From Faecalibacterium sp. UBA1360 (GTDB taxonomy: Bacteria; Bacillota; Clostridia; Oscillospirales; Ruminococcaceae), in assembly GCA_002306375.1 (NCBI GenBank), contig DBRU01000087.1:1-29575 (forward strand): a stretch of DNA of 29,575 nucleotides. The letters run 5' to 3'. Position 1 is the first letter of the stretch. Every line of letters begins with the position of its first letter. Below, one piece after another: positions 1-6,527 of the stretch. The notes below the pieces were generated by a model. It worked only from the letters and a program-made list of their open reading frames with translations. It had not been told where the DNA came from and did not search any database. The position numbers were made by a program, and so were the translations under genes.

Positions 1-31
1 ACTTTTTCCGTTTCCGCTTTCGTTTCCAAAC

Positions 32-61
32 AAAAAAACCGCTATGGCTTGATTGCCACGG
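32..61 (-). terminator. Probable intrinsic terminator of the sdaAB-sdaAA operon
   Basis: Read on the minus strand, a short stem (CCG-TGGC with GCCA-CGG, 3-nt bulge, 6-nt loop; 39-61) runs into seven U (38-32). It lies about 80 nt after the sdaAA stop codon, beyond the strong hairpin at 82-112, which has no U-tract in this direction. The stem is weak, so the call is moderate. The A-run and T-run flanking it could also let it work in both directions. Confidence 0.5.
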
Positions 62-81
62 CAGGTTTTTCTACAAGCTGC

Positions 82-120
82 GGGGAGGGCCGCCTTTTTG
101 GCGGTCCTCCCCGTTTTTTT
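82..120 (+). terminator. Strong intrinsic terminator, plus-strand direction
   Basis: A 13-bp GC-rich stem (82-94 with 100-112, one G-U pair) around a TTTTT loop is followed by G and then seven T (114-120). This is a textbook rho-independent terminator for plus-strand transcription. It must serve a gene lying left of the window, convergent with sdaAA. On the minus strand the same stem has no U-tract. Confidence 0.8.
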
Positions 121-138
121 GTACAGGCGCTTCCGGGT

Positions 139-1008
139 TTAGCCGCACCCGCCGCAGCGGCGGCAGGCCGAGGGCGCGGCGGCGCAGCCGCCCAGGGCGG
201 TCTCCCGCAGTTCGGCGGGCATGCGCCGCCCCACCTGGCACATGACGGCCAGCATCTCGTCAAAGGGGATCAGCTGCCCGATGCCGCTCAGGGCGATCTC
301 GGCGGCGATCAGGGCGTTGGCCACCCCGGCGGCGTTGCGGTTCTGGCAGGGGTATTCCACCAGGCCGCCCACAGGGTCGCAGACCAGCCCCAGCATGTTC
401 ATCAGCACGGTGGAGGCCGCGTTCAGGCATTGCTCGGGGGCGCCGCCCATCAGTTCCACCGCGGCGGAGGCCGCCATGGCGGCCCCTACCCCCACCTCGG
501 CCTGGCAGCCGCCCACCGCCCCCGCCACGGTGGCGTTGCGCATGGCCAGGTAGCCCACGGCCCCCGCGTTGAACAATCCGTCCAGCAGTTGGGCGTCGGT
601 CAGGTGATACTCGTCCTGCAAGGCCAGCAGCAGCCCGGGCACCACCCCCGAGGACCCGGCGGTGGGGGCCGCCACGATCAGGCCCATGGAGGCGTTGACC
701 TCCAGCACCGCCATGGCGTAGGTGACGGCCCGCTGAAGCAGCGGCCCGCAGATGGCCCGGCCCGCCGCGGCGTGGTCGGCCAGCTTTTTGGCCTCGCCGC
801 CGATGAGCCCGCCCATCGACCGGGTGGGGTGTTCCAGCGGGTCGGTGGCTGAAGTGCGCATGATCTCCAGCGCCCGGGCCATGCGCTCTTCGGCCTGTTC
901 GGGCGTGGTCTCGCCCAGCTCCCATTCCCGCCGGCGCATAACGGCCGAGATCGGGCAGTTTTCCTGCCGGCACAGCGCCAGCAGGTCCTTGGCAGTTTTG
1001 AAATCCAT
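139..1008 (-). CDS. sdaAA: L-serine dehydratase, iron-sulfur-dependent, alpha subunit
   Basis: This is the catalytic subunit of the split bacterial L-serine dehydratase, which deaminates L-serine to pyruvate and ammonia in the cytoplasm using an oxygen-labile [4Fe-4S] cluster. The 289-residue protein has the family signatures EVNASMG (about 103-109), PTAGSSGVVPG (about 115-125) and CDPVGG (210-215). Cys168, Cys210 and Cys221 sit at the positions expected for the three cluster ligands. The start ATG at 1008 follows a GGAGGGG ribosome site. The gene begins 12 nt after the stop of sdaAB, so the two subunits are co-transcribed. The C-terminus is unusual: the last 15 residues hold four cysteines (ending CRRCGGCG), where many homologues end in a charged, cysteine-free tail. 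The family assignment is secure. Confidence 0.95.
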   Translation of the reverse strand: MDFKTAKDLLALCRQENCPISAVMRRREWELGETTPEQAEERMARALEIMRTSATDPLEHPTRSMGGLIGGEAKKLADHAAAGRAICGPLLQRAVTYAMAVLEVNASMGLIVAAPTAGSSGVVPGLLLALQDEYHLTDAQLLDGLFNAGAVGYLAMRNATVAGAVGGCQAEVGVGAAMAASAAVELMGGAPEQCLNAASTVLMNMLGLVCDPVGGLVEYPCQNRNAAGVANALIAAEIALSGIGQLIPFDEMLAVMCQVGRRMPAELRETALGGCAAAPSACRRCGGCG

Positions 1009-1020
1009 CGGTTCCCCTCC

Positions 1021-1689
1021 TTAGGGCTGGACGAGCATGACGTCCCGGATATAGGGGTTGGCCCGCAGCTGCGGGGCGATGCCGTCTGGCAAAAGACCGT
1101 CCGACTCGATGATGCTGTAAGCCGTGTCGCCCTTGCCCTCCCGGAACAGGCGCATGAAGGCGATGTTCACGCCGTGCTCGCTGAGCACCCGGGTGATGTG
1201 GGCCACCACGCCGGGCTTGTCCTGGTGCACGGCGATGACGGCGGCGTACTCGCCGCTGAAATCCACCGCCACGCCGTTGATGCGCACGATGCGCATTTTG
1301 CCCCCGCCCAGGGATTCGCCCCGCACGGTCATGACCTGGCCGGCGGCGTTTTCCATGCGGATGTCCACCGTGTTGGGGTGGACGTCCTGTTCGGTCTCGT
1401 CGGGGGTGAAGGTGAAGGCCAGGCCCCGCTGCCGCGCGATGGCAAAGGAATCCCGGATGCGCAGATCGTCGGTGGAAAACCCCAGCACGCCCCCCAGCAA
1501 GGCCCGGTCGGTGCCGTGGCCCCGGTAGGTCTTGGCAAAGGAACCGTACAGCGTAAACGCCACGCTTGTCAGCGGCGGGGCCAGCAGCTTGCGCGCCACG
1601 TTGGCGATGGCCGCGGCCCCGGCCGTGTGGGAACTGGACGGCCCCACCATATTGGGACCCAGCACGTCAAAGACGCTGATAAACGACAT
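1021..1689 (-). CDS. sdaAB: L-serine dehydratase, iron-sulfur-dependent, beta subunit
   Basis: This is the beta subunit that pairs with SdaAA to make pyruvate from L-serine. The 222-residue protein opens with the family signature ending GPSSSHTAG, which helps form the serine site. A C-terminal ACT domain follows from about residue 145 (VIAVHQDKPGVVAHITRVL), the usual site of amino-acid binding or dimerisation in this family. The start was set at the ATG at 1689 because GAGGAG lies about 8 nt upstream and the domain starts there. A start eight codons earlier, at 1713, has no ribosome site. It is the first gene of the operon and is followed after 12 nt by sdaAA. Its promoter is at 1773-1801, divergent from the pel operon. 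Confidence 0.95.
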   Translation of the reverse strand: MSFISVFDVLGPNMVGPSSSHTAGAAAIANVARKLLAPPLTSVAFTLYGSFAKTYRGHGTDRALLGGVLGFSTDDLRIRDSFAIARQRGLAFTFTPDETEQDVHPNTVDIRMENAAGQVMTVRGESLGGGKMRIVRINGVAVDFSGEYAAVIAVHQDKPGVVAHITRVLSEHGVNIAFMRLFREGKGDTAYSIIESDGLLPDGIAPQLRANPYIRDVMLVQP

Positions 1690-1772
1690 AGGCTCACTCC
1701 TCAAAAAGCGCAACGGCCCGAAAGCCCTTGGTCCGCCCGGCAGCCCGGCGGGCGGGGCGCGTTCTGCCTACC

Positions 1773-1801
1773 AGTATACCAGCATCCGGAGGCCGTGGCA
1801 A
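1773..1801 (-). promoter_or_regulatory. Sigma-A-type promoter for sdaAB-sdaAA
   Basis: On the minus strand a -35 box TTGCCA (1801-1796), a 17-nt spacer and a -10 box TATACT (1778-1773) fit the housekeeping consensus well. Transcription would start near 1766, leaving a leader of about 75 nt. That leader can fold a 7-bp GC hairpin (1733-1739 with 1749-1755) upstream of the ribosome site. No known riboswitch fold is evident. Confidence 0.7.
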
Positions 1802-1869
1802 CCGAAGCGCCGGCGCCGGCCGCCAGCCTGCCCGGGCGCGGGGACCGCAGTCGACGTTTCGGCATATTT

Positions 1870-1898
1870 TTTGCCTTGCAGGCGGTAGAGTGTATACA
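1870..1898 (+). promoter_or_regulatory. Candidate promoter of the pel operon
   Basis: TTTGCC or TTGCCT (1870-1876) lies 16-17 nt before TATACA (1893-1898), a partial match to the housekeeping consensus. TGTATACA at 1891-1898 is also an 8-bp palindrome. Transcription would start near 1905, leaving about 35 nt before the ATG at 1940, too short for a c-di-GMP riboswitch. Ribosome site AAGGAG lies about 8 nt before the ATG. The 1690-1939 gap holds only this and the divergent sda promoter. Confidence 0.45.
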
Positions 1899-1939
1899 TC
1901 AACGGCGGGGAAGCTGTCGGACGGGGAAGGAGATGCCGG

Positions 1940-2839
1940 ATGAATGTACTGTTGGCCGGGCCGTGGGACCTGGCGGGCAAAGCAACAGCCGAATACTTTT
2001 TGCGGGAAGGCCACGAGGTCTGCTGGCTAACCCCGGAGCCCGAGCGCGCCTTGTGGGACCCGAAGCTGCGGGGCGCCGTCTACCGGGGCCGGTTTGAGGC
2101 GGCCCGGATCCTGCCTCTGCTGCGGGCCCACCGCATTGAGGCCGTGGTCGCGCTGACCGCCCCCGTGCGGGAAGACGCAGCGCCGCCCGCCGCCCCCGGC
2201 GATCTGCTGGGCCCGCTGCTGGAGGCGCTGCGCCAGCACCCGGTGTCCTGTTTTGTCTACCTGTCGTCGGTGGAGCTTTCCTGGGCGGGGCCGCTGACCC
2301 CCAGGCAGGCGCTGCTGGCGGCGGGGGAACTTTTGTGCACGGCCCACCGGGATCAGTATGCCCTGCCGCTGCTGGTTTTGCGCATGGGGTACATATACGG
2401 GCGCGGGGAGCCGGAGGACCTGGGCGTTACGGGGGCCGCCCTGCGGGACATCGCCCTGGGGCGGAACATCCAATGCCCCTATCACCCCGAGGACTGTGTG
2501 GACGCCCTGGCCGCGGCGGACGCCGCCGTGGCCGTGTACCGCATGGTGCTGCAAACCATGACCGGCCGTTACCTGCTGGTGACGGGGTATCCCCTGCCCT
2601 GGCGGGAGTATTACCGCTGCCTGGAACTGGCCGCCGGACGCCCGGCCCGCGTGCAGTGGGGCGAACAGCGCCGCACGATGCCCGCCGACCGATACAGCGC
2701 CGAGGCGATCAAGGCCGCCACAGGCTGGATGCCCTTTGTGCTGCTGCCCGAAGGGGGCTGGCAGATGCTGCGCCCCTGCCCCCGCGCCGCCGCCCGCGCC
2801 GGTCCAAAGTCGGCGGTCCCGCTGGCCCCGCCGCCCCCA
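1940..2839 (+). CDS. Degenerate SDR/NAD-epimerase-like domain, probable N-terminal half of an SDR-PelD fusion
   Basis: Residues 1-275 read as an extended short-chain dehydrogenase/reductase (nucleotide-sugar epimerase) fold: an N-terminal beta strand with a glycine loop, a YLSS strand near 107-110, GYIYGRGE near 150 and a YHPEDCVDAL segment near 181-190. Pel is built from GalNAc-type sugars, and Pel loci can carry a UDP-GlcNAc 4-epimerase (PelX), so an epimerase would fit. However, the catalytic Tyr-x-x-x-Lys is not found: R122 and L126 fall there in my alignment. The middle glycine of GxxGxxG is Asp10. It may therefore be a non-catalytic domain. The frame has no stop after the domain and runs out of phase through pelD. 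The end given here is the approximate domain/linker boundary, not a stop codon. A one-base shift would join it to PelD as about 606 residues. Confidence 0.65.
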
Positions 2840-3761
2840 GCTGCCCCCGGCGCTGTGCGGCGTGGCCGAAACGCTGGCGCTGTTCGGCGGCACCTGCCTG
2901 CTGCTGCGATTTTCCAAGGATGTGTCCGACCTGAAATATGTGGACATCCGCCTGATGTTCGTGGCCCTGACCGCCGGCTGCCTGGGCAGCGGTATGGGTC
3001 TGCTGGCCGCGGGGCTGGCCTGCCTTTCCTATTTATACAGTCTGGCAGCCTCCTATGTGGATGTGAGCTACCTGCTGTACAGCGTGGACACCTGGATCCC
3101 CTTTGTGATCTACGGCGTGACAGGGTCGGTGCTGGGCTATCTGAACGGACGCCGGCGGGAGGAAGCCGAGGCCTTGCAGCGCAGATACCGCCTGCTGGAG
3201 GAAAAATACGATCTGCTGCGCCAGAGCCAGGGCCAGACCCTGGAGATCAAGAACCGGCTGCAGCAGCGCATCGTGTCCGAACGGCACAGCTTTGCCGACG
3301 TGTACCGCATCCTGCGGGAGCTGGACGCCCTGCCGCCGGACCGGGTGCTGCCCCACACGGTGACCATTGTGGAAGGCCTGCTGCAATGCGGCCGGGCCGC
3401 TGTCTACCGCGTGGACCCCGACGCCGGCCGGGCCGTGACGGTGGCCTGTTCGGCCGCCTGGCAGGGGCGCTGCCCCCTGCCCGACCGCCCCACGGTGGGG
3501 CTGCTGTGCTCGGTCTTTGCCCGCCAGCCGGTGTTCGTCAACACCGATCTTGTGCCCGGCCGCCCCGACCTGGCCGCGGCCATCCGGTGCGGCGAGCGGC
3601 TGTACGCCTTTGTGGCCGCCTACGGGCTGGAGCCCGATCGGTTCACCACCTACTACCAGGACCTGCTCAAGGTGGCCGTGGGCCTGGTGGAGCGCAGCCT
3701 GCCCCCCGACGCCCCGGACCCGTGTCCCCGGCCCGCCTGCGCGGAGGGGGCCGCCTCGTGA
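2736..3761 (+). CDS. pelD: PelD-like membrane protein with GAF domain, lacking GGDEF
   Basis: PelD anchors and regulates the Pel synthase at the cytoplasmic membrane. From about 2838 the protein shows a membrane region (LALFGGTCLLL, LMFVALTAGCLGSGMGLLAAG, TWIPFVIYGVTGSVLGYL). A charged coiled coil follows (3148-3300), then a GAF domain ending with a YYQDLLKVAVGLVERSL helix. The layout of four membrane segments, coiled coil and GAF matches PelD. The degenerate GGDEF domain with its RxxD c-di-GMP site, present in Pseudomonas and Bacillus PelD, is absent: the protein stops 25 residues after the GAF helix. The open frame begins at a TTG (2736) with no ribosome site, so the true N-terminus is probably supplied by the upstream SDR-like domain through the frameshift. 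The stop overlaps the pelE start (GTGA). Confidence 0.8.
   Translation: MCCCPKGAGRCCAPAPAPPPAPVQSRRSRWPRRPQLPPALCGVAETLALFGGTCLLLRFSKDVSDLKYVDIRLMFVALTAGCLGSGMGLLAAGLACLSYLYSLAASYVDVSYLLYSVDTWIPFVIYGVTGSVLGYLNGRRREEAEALQRRYRLLEEKYDLLRQSQGQTLEIKNRLQQRIVSERHSFADVYRILRELDALPPDRVLPHTVTIVEGLLQCGRAAVYRVDPDAGRAVTVACSAAWQGRCPLPDRPTVGLLCSVFARQPVFVNTDLVPGRPDLAAAIRCGERLYAFVAAYGLEPDRFTTYYQDLLKVAVGLVERSLPPDAPDPCPRPACAEGAAS
2753..2850 (+). other. Frameshift zone between the SDR-like domain and PelD
   Basis: The SDR-like domain is read in the frame of position 1940. The PelD membrane segments are read in the frame one base later, starting by about 2838. The switch must fall in a proline/alanine-rich linker that contains a five-G run (2753-2757) and five-C runs (2779-2783, 2834-2838, 2844-2848). 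One extra base in any of these would explain it. No ribosome site or good start codon for a separate pelD is seen in the second frame. Confidence 0.7.
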
Positions 3762-4681
3762 CGGGCCGGATGTGGGCGGCCCTGGCCTACGCTGCCCTGT
3801 GCCTGCTGTGGGCTGCATGGGCGGCACGGCGGGCCGGCAGTGTGCAAAAAGGTCTTTTTTGCCTGGTGGCGGGGCTGGCCTTGCCGGGGGCGGGGCTGCT
3901 GCTGGTGTGGCTCTGCGACCGCCTGGCCCGGGAGGACGACGGGCGGCAATACCGAGAGCTGTACCGGGGCGAGAGCTTTTGCCCCGAGGACCCGGCCGCC
4001 TTGCAGCCCCCCGACCTGTATGCCGAGACCGACCACGTGCCCATGGAGGAGGCGTTGCGGCTGTCCGACCGGGAATACCGCCGCCGGGTGGTGATGCGGC
4101 TGCTGGATGTGGAGGACCCCCTTGTATACCTGCCGGCGCTGCGCCGCGCGCTGAGCAACGAGGATGGCGAGACCTCCCACTATGCCAGCGTGGCCATTCT
4201 GGAACTGCGGCGCAAGGTCCAGCGCCAGCTGGACGAGGCCGCCGAAGGCTGGCGCCAAGCGCCCCGGGACGAGCGGGCCTGCGCCCAGTGGGAGGCGCTG
4301 ATGTACCGGGTGCTGCGCGCCGATTTGTACGACGCCGACGACCGCCGGCGGCTGCTGGGGCGGTACTGCGCCCTGAGCGACCGCATGCTGCGCGCGCCCA
4401 GACCGTCGGAAAACTGCCTGCACCACCGCATTGCCCTGGAACTGGAGCAGGGCCGCCACGCCCGGGCCCAGCGGCTGTGCACCCGGTACCTGGACCTGTA
4501 CCCCGCCAGCGAGGCGGCGGTACGGGACCAGCTGGCCGTGTGCGTGCACAGCAAAAACGGCGACGGGATGCAGTCGTTTTTAAGCGGGCTGCGAAGCCGC
4601 CCGGTATTGCTCACGGCGCAGACGCTGGCCTGGGTCCGCGCGTTCAGAAAAGAGGGATCAGGTGAACACAGACCGCAATAA
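3758..4681 (+). CDS. pelE: PelE-like membrane/TPR-type scaffold protein
   Basis: PelE is the inner-membrane partner that binds PelD and helps hold PelF at the membrane. The 307-residue protein has two N-terminal membrane segments (about 5-22 and 31-54). A cytosolic, alpha-helical TPR-like region follows, including SNEDGETSHYASVAILELRR, which resembles the conserved PelE helix pair. Its length is close to that of Pseudomonas PelE. The GTG at 3758 is chosen because it overlaps the pelD stop by 4 nt (GTGA) and has GGAGG about 11 nt upstream. The ATG four codons in lacks a better site. It shares its reading frame with the SDR-like domain 1 kb upstream, so a naive gene caller would merge them into one 913-codon chimera. 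Its end overlaps the next gene by 20 nt. Confidence 0.8.
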   Translation: MTGRMWAALAYAALCLLWAAWAARRAGSVQKGLFCLVAGLALPGAGLLLVWLCDRLAREDDGRQYRELYRGESFCPEDPAALQPPDLYAETDHVPMEEALRLSDREYRRRVVMRLLDVEDPLVYLPALRRALSNEDGETSHYASVAILELRRKVQRQLDEAAEGWRQAPRDERACAQWEALMYRVLRADLYDADDRRRLLGRYCALSDRMLRAPRPSENCLHHRIALELEQGRHARAQRLCTRYLDLYPASEAAVRDQLAVCVHSKNGDGMQSFLSGLRSRPVLLTAQTLAWVRAFRKEGSGEHRPQ

Positions 4682-6527
4682 ACTGACCGTGCTTTTGTGC
4701 CTGTGCGTGGCCTTTGCGGCCGCCATCTTTGTGGGCAACAGCGGCCTGACGCTGCCGGGGGAGGGGGCGCTGCCCGCGTCGGCGGCCGTGCCGCTGCGGG
4801 ACGCCCCCTCCGACGAGGCGCTGGTCGTGACCGACGGCGAAACGCCCCGGGCGCTGGTCCTGTACAGCCCCGGGCGCGAGGATTCGGCCGGGCTGCAAAA
4901 AAACCTGGGCATCGCCCTGGAACACCTGCGCCTGGACGCCGACTGCCTGGACCTGGGGCGCACCCAGAGCGTGAGCTACGACGACTATGACCTGGTGATC
5001 CTGGCTTCCTCTTACTGGGAGGACGACATGGACGAATCCTGCGCCCGGCTGATGGGCTATGTACAGGACGGGGGCCGGCTGCTGCTGGCCGCCGTGCCCG
5101 AGTCCCTGGGCCCCCAGTTCGACACCTCCTACCGCCGCATGGGGGTGGTGGATTTTGGCGATTACCTGAATTACGACGCCATTACCTTTGAAGCGGAACT
5201 GCTGCCCGGCATGACGGGACGCAGCTTTTCGGGCGAGACCTTCTCCGACGTGGCCCTTTCGGTCACGCTGGAGGACAGCGCCCTTGTCTATGCCTGGGGC
5301 GAGGACGCCGCGGGGCGGCGCACGCCGCTGATCTGGGCCTACGACTGCGGGCAGGGCCGGGTGGCGGTGTTCAATTCCACCTCCGGGCGGGGGGATTTCT
5401 GGCGGGGCGTGCTGGCCGGGTGCGTGAACGCGTTGTCCGATACCGTGCTGTACCCCGTCGTCAACGCCTGCTGCATTTTCATCGACGATTTTCCCTCGCC
5501 CCAGTATGAGAGCGAGAGCGACGTGGTCCGCCAGGAATACAACCGCTCGGCCAAAGAGTTTTACCGCGACATCTGGTGGCCCGACATGTTGCAGATCGCC
5601 AAGGCCTACGGCGATGTGTACACGGGGCTGTTCGTGGCCACCTACAACGATGTGACCGACCCCGGCAAGCTGACCTACACCGAGTCGGCCACCGAGCTGT
5701 ACTTCGGCAACAGTCTGCTGAAAAACGGCTACGAGATGGGGGCCCACGGCTACAACCACCAGCCCCTGACCCTGGCGGGGGGCACCCCGGCCGAAATGGC
5801 CTACCGCCCCTGGGCCGGCGCGGCGGACATGGCCGCGTCCTTGCAAAGACTGGGGCAGATCACGCGGCAGATGTTCCCGGCCGTGACGCTGCGCACCTAT
5901 GTGCCCCCGTCCAACTACCTGAGCGAGGAGGGACGCCGGGCCGTGGTCCAGGCCCTGCCCGACCTGGAAGTGATCTCGGGCATTTACACCGACGAGGAGG
6001 AGGAAGGGGACGTGTACGTGCAGGACTTTGTCGTGGCCGAGGACGGCGTGGCCGAGTTCCCCCGGGTGACCGCCGGCATGGCCCCCGACGACTACGAGCA
6101 GATGTCGGCCCTGAGCGCGTTGGGGCTGTACGGGGCGTTTTCCCACTTTATCCACCCCGACGACGTCTTTGACCCCGACCGCAGCGGCGGGCGCACCTGG
6201 GACGAGCTGTACCGCAGCTACTGCGCCTGGATGGGCGACATCCACACCGCCTACCCCTGGCTGCGCCCGCTCAGCGCGTCGGCGGCGGGCAACGCCCTGC
6301 GCATTTACGACGCGGCCCGGCCCCGGCTGGTCCTGGAGGAGGACCGGGTGCGGGGCAGCGTGGAGGATCTGCTGGGCACCGCGTATTTTTACCTCAAGAC
6401 CGATCGCGTGCCCAAGGCGGCGGACGACGCCTGCACGATCCGGCGCATCAGCCCCGGCGAGGGCGCGGGGTATTACCTGGTGGCCGTACAGAGCCCGAAT
6501 TTTGTCATCCTGCTGGAGGAATCATGA
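4662..6527 (+). CDS. DUF2194 protein, PelA deacetylase-like, membrane-anchored
   Basis: This is the likely Pel de-N-acetylase, acting outside the membrane. The 621-residue protein has an N-terminal anchor (about 8-25). A Rossmann-like domain follows (about 60-260, with ALVLYSP and DLVILASSYW), then a CE4-type polysaccharide-deacetylase region. Expected metal and catalytic residues are visible: FIDDFP (D275/D276), HGYNH (H362/H366), YVPPSNY (413-419) and FIHPDD (about 496-501). In Pseudomonas, PelA joins a GH166 hydrolase to a deacetylase. No hydrolase domain is evident here, so this corresponds to the deacetylase-only form of Gram-positive Pel loci. The GTG at 4662 is preceded by AGAGGG. The gene overlaps pelE by 20 nt and pelF by 4 nt (ATGA). 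The family call is firm; substrate is inferred from context. Confidence 0.8.
   Translation: MNTDRNKLTVLLCLCVAFAAAIFVGNSGLTLPGEGALPASAAVPLRDAPSDEALVVTDGETPRALVLYSPGREDSAGLQKNLGIALEHLRLDADCLDLGRTQSVSYDDYDLVILASSYWEDDMDESCARLMGYVQDGGRLLLAAVPESLGPQFDTSYRRMGVVDFGDYLNYDAITFEAELLPGMTGRSFSGETFSDVALSVTLEDSALVYAWGEDAAGRRTPLIWAYDCGQGRVAVFNSTSGRGDFWRGVLAGCVNALSDTVLYPVVNACCIFIDDFPSPQYESESDVVRQEYNRSAKEFYRDIWWPDMLQIAKAYGDVYTGLFVATYNDVTDPGKLTYTESATELYFGNSLLKNGYEMGAHGYNHQPLTLAGGTPAEMAYRPWAGAADMAASLQRLGQITRQMFPAVTLRTYVPPSNYLSEEGRRAVVQALPDLEVISGIYTDEEEEGDVYVQDFVVAEDGVAEFPRVTAGMAPDDYEQMSALSALGLYGAFSHFIHPDDVFDPDRSGGRTWDELYRSYCAWMGDIHTAYPWLRPLSASAAGNALRIYDAARPRLVLEEDRVRGSVEDLLGTAYFYLKTDRVPKAADDACTIRRISPGEGAGYYLVAVQSPNFVILLEES

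Noticed and set aside
49..852. Plus-strand frames opposite sdaAA
   Set aside because: Antisense to a well-conserved gene, starting inside a terminator hairpin, with no ribosome site or domain.
1899..1939. c-di-GMP or other riboswitch in the pel leader
   Set aside because: Only about 35 nt lie between the candidate promoter and the ATG, with no structured element recognisable there.
2736..2838. TTG at 2736 as a real start of an independent pelD
   Set aside because: No ribosome site precedes it, it lies inside the SDR-like domain, and the first 30 residues are a Cys/Pro/Arg-rich shadow sequence.
1940..4681. A single 913-codon plus-strand protein
   Set aside because: Its middle third is low-complexity translation out of frame with the clear PelD membrane, coiled-coil and GAF sequence. 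The ends belong to two different proteins, the SDR-like domain and PelE.
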